Source: Chlamydiales bacterium
Lineage (GTDB): Bacteria > Chlamydiota > Chlamydiia > Chlamydiales > JAACFD01
DNA: 6,341 bases
NCBI GenBank assembly: GCA_009937555.1
Contig: JAACFD010000124.1
Span: 1 to 6,341, forward strand
Direction of reading: 5' to 3'
The translations under genes and the position numbers were made by a program. Shown piece by piece: positions 4,544 to 6,341 of the stretch. Numbering within the stretch: position 1 is the stretch's first letter; every line of letters starts with the position of its first letter. The notes under the pieces are model-generated. The model did no database searches and was not told where the DNA came from. It saw only the letters and a list, made by a program, of their open reading frames with translations.

Positions 4544-6341
4544 GCTAGTACTGGAAATAGAGCTTTCTCAATAGCTGTTGTGAACTGCTCTATTTTTCCC
4601 TCCCAGGGCTCGTCTTTATCATACGTCTGAAAGTATAGAGATTTATCCATCTGCTGTAGATCTGAGACAAAATCATCATTCCATAATATTTTGCACAGCA
4701 TCTCTTCAGAAAACTTAGGAGCATACATTGATAATTTTTCATTATCTTTTAAGGCTATTTTCAACTCCCCATTTAGGTAACACACGGTATAGTAGAATCG
4801 AACAAGCATTCTCTGGTATACTTCAGTATTCGTGCTTTTCTCTTCTTCTAACTTCGTAAAGAAAAGTTTGAGCTCTGTTTCTACTAGACTTCTGCTTTCA
4901 CGATCTACTCCCCCTAGTGAAAAGCTAATGGGGTTGAATAGTCCGCCCTCTTCTGAAAATCTAACTCCATCATCCTTAAGTGCATCATAAAGAGCAATCC
5001 CTCTTTCTGAAGCTTCTTCAGGGACATCAGGTGTATATTCCTCATCTCTTATCTTCTTTAAGAAAAAACCTCTTAGTGTAGACTCTAGACACTCCACTTG
5101 TTCAACAGGGCGAAGGAAAGCTTGTAGCTCAAGAGGATATATTCTAGGCGAAAAGTTTCCGATAATAATAGCAAAATTACGAAAAGCTTCTAAGCCTTCT
5201 TTGTCTGATTTCAAGGCGGGGACAATGCTTGAGTTACCTTCAGCCACTTTCTCTATTTTATTTTTGTAGAAATTAAGCAGTCTTAAGTATAACCCATACT
5301 CCTCAGGAGATAATGCTCTCATAGCAGTACATAGCTTTTCGTAATCTTTTTCAGACGCAGCTAATTCTGCCTGATCTAAAAGAGATTTAATTTTTACAGC
5401 CAGTGGACGGAACTCTGCTATAACAGTTTTAATATCATTTGTCTGGCTATTCATCAACTTAAAGGAATTTAGTATCACGTGTCGTAATCGATCAAAATTT
5501 GAAGCTTCTAACTTCTCGGTATCACCCTCTACAACAGGATAGACATGCGTTGTTCTGCTTTCAACAAACTCATTAACCGAATTACTTAAATCCAGAAATA
5601 GAGCTTTAAGTAGTGATTTATTCAGGATAACAGGCTTGCCTGGAAAAACAGTTCCCCCTTTTGAAAAGGCTCTAATGGACATGATTGCCCACCAAGCTTT
5701 AGCAAAGGAAGTTGCAAAATCTTCATAGCTATAGCTTTGGTTTTCATTCCCCGCAACCAGGTAGAAAACTGTTTTTACACACTCTCTTAGAAGGTCTTTA
5801 AATTCTTCAGGAGTTTTTAAAAAATCTTCCTCTTTAATACCTTCAGTTTGAGGATCTAACAGGAAATCCCTTTGAACTTCAACTAATATATCACTACTTA
5901 CTATAGGTTGAGATTCACTTTCAATAACTCTATGAGAGTCTATTGGGGGAAAGAGGTAGTCTCTAAGACTTTCAAAGCTTTCTGGAGAACTTATGATCTC
6001 TGCAAAATAATCTGAAAGGCTAACTTCATAACCCATAACAGGTACCTTATCACCTGATACAGCCTTATAAAAAAGCTCAAAGGCATCTGAAACTTGATCA
6101 TCAAGCACTTTATGTATTTGATAGAAACGTTTTGCATTTCCTTCAATAATTGCTAGTTTCATAGCAACTAGAGCTATAATTTTTTTATTACTTCCAGTAG
6201 TTTTATCATCCTGTAAAATCCTACTAAGCTCTTCAGCTTTTCCAGGGTAGATAAGAAGATCTCTTGCTGTTTTTCTTACCCAAGCCTCTCTCATACTATT
6301 GTGATAAAAATAAAAAAGCTCCTTTGCTTCTTCACTGCTAA
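4540..6341 (-). CDS. Unrecognised large, mostly helical protein (5' end outside the window)
   Basis: A minus-strand frame ends with TAA at 4542-4540 and is open to the right edge. The first in-window ATG (6294) gives 584 residues, but 15 more in-frame codons (SSEEAKELFYFYHNS) run upstream to the edge with no stop, and no Shine-Dalgarno site lies close to the ATG; the nearest AAAGGAG is more than 20 nt away. The real start is therefore probably outside, giving at least 599 residues. The protein looks soluble and mainly alpha-helical, rich in Glu, Lys and Leu, with no signal peptide, membrane segment or cysteine motif in the visible part. Segments such as KKIIALVAMKLAIIEGNAKR and LLDQAELAASEKDYEKL resemble amphipathic or TPR-like helices, but I cannot define a repeat. 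I do not recognise the family. It faces the symporter gene and must use a promoter outside the window, so its function is probably independent of it. Confidence 0.85.
   Translation of the reverse strand, partial: SSEEAKELFYFYHNSMREAWVRKTARDLLIYPGKAEELSRILQDDKTTGSNKKIIALVAMKLAIIEGNAKRFYQIHKVLDDQVSDAFELFYKAVSGDKVPVMGYEVSLSDYFAEIISSPESFESLRDYLFPPIDSHRVIESESQPIVSSDILVEVQRDFLLDPQTEGIKEEDFLKTPEEFKDLLRECVKTVFYLVAGNENQSYSYEDFATSFAKAWWAIMSIRAFSKGGTVFPGKPVILNKSLLKALFLDLSNSVNEFVESRTTHVYPVVEGDTEKLEASNFDRLRHVILNSFKLMNSQTNDIKTVIAEFRPLAVKIKSLLDQAELAASEKDYEKLCTAMRALSPEEYGLYLRLLNFYKNKIEKVAEGNSSIVPALKSDKEGLEAFRNFAIIIGNFSPRIYPLELQAFLRPVEQVECLESTLRGFFLKKIRDEEYTPDVPEEASERGIALYDALKDDGVRFSEEGGLFNPISFSLGGVDRESRSLVETELKLFFTKLEEEKSTNTEVYQRMLVRFYYTVCYLNGELKIALKDNEKLSMYAPKFSEEMLCKILWNDDFVSDLQQMDKSLYFQTYDKDEPWEGKIEQFTTAIEKALFPVLA

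Noticed and set aside
1..6341. Mobile element, CRISPR array or defence system
   Set aside because: No transposase, integrase, terminal inverted repeats, spaced direct repeats or recognisable defence domains; the genes look like ordinary chromosomal content.

Overview
The window is an AT-rich, gene-dense stretch of bacterial chromosome with Shine-Dalgarno sites, sigma70-like promoter boxes and standard stop codons. A signal-peptide-bearing PEBP/YbcL-type protein suggests a Gram-negative cell. I cannot name the taxon. The mix of an importer, a prune/PPX1-type phosphatase and an unrecognised helical protein would fit a host-associated bacterium, but that is only a guess.

Layout from left to right: (1) the 3' end of an unrecognised plus-strand gene that enters from outside the window and stops at 419. 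(2) A gap of about 110 bp with a weak hairpin, a candidate promoter and short repeats. (3) A secreted PEBP-family protein (529-1035). (4) A two-gene unit: an alpha/beta-hydrolase of the carboxylesterase/acyl-protein thioesterase family (1112-1804), then a DHH-DHHA2 phosphoesterase of the PPX1/prune type (1804-2955). The hydrolase stop and the phosphoesterase start share one base, so the two are probably translationally coupled. (5) A 232-bp gap (2956-3187) that is the most interesting part of the window. (6) A sodium:solute symporter (SSS/SLC5) gene (3188-4543). (7) A large minus-strand gene of unknown function (4540 to beyond 6341) that meets the symporter tail to tail. Their stop codons overlap within one TTAA.

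The gap before the symporter contains, in order, a good promoter (TTGACA-N18-TAAAAT), a Shine-Dalgarno site and a 31-codon ORF with six histidines among its last nine codons. Alternative hairpins ending in a T-tract follow, and then the symporter's own ribosome binding site. This is the layout of a ribosome-mediated histidine attenuator such as hisL, but placed in front of a transporter gene rather than a biosynthetic operon. The simplest reading is that the symporter imports histidine, or a compound tied to histidine supply, and that its transcription is controlled by charged tRNA-His levels. This is an inference from sequence layout; it has not been tested here by folding or conservation analysis.

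Both edge genes are truncated by the window. The minus-strand frame stays open upstream of its first in-window ATG (6294), and that ATG has no suitably placed ribosome binding site, so the true start probably lies outside.
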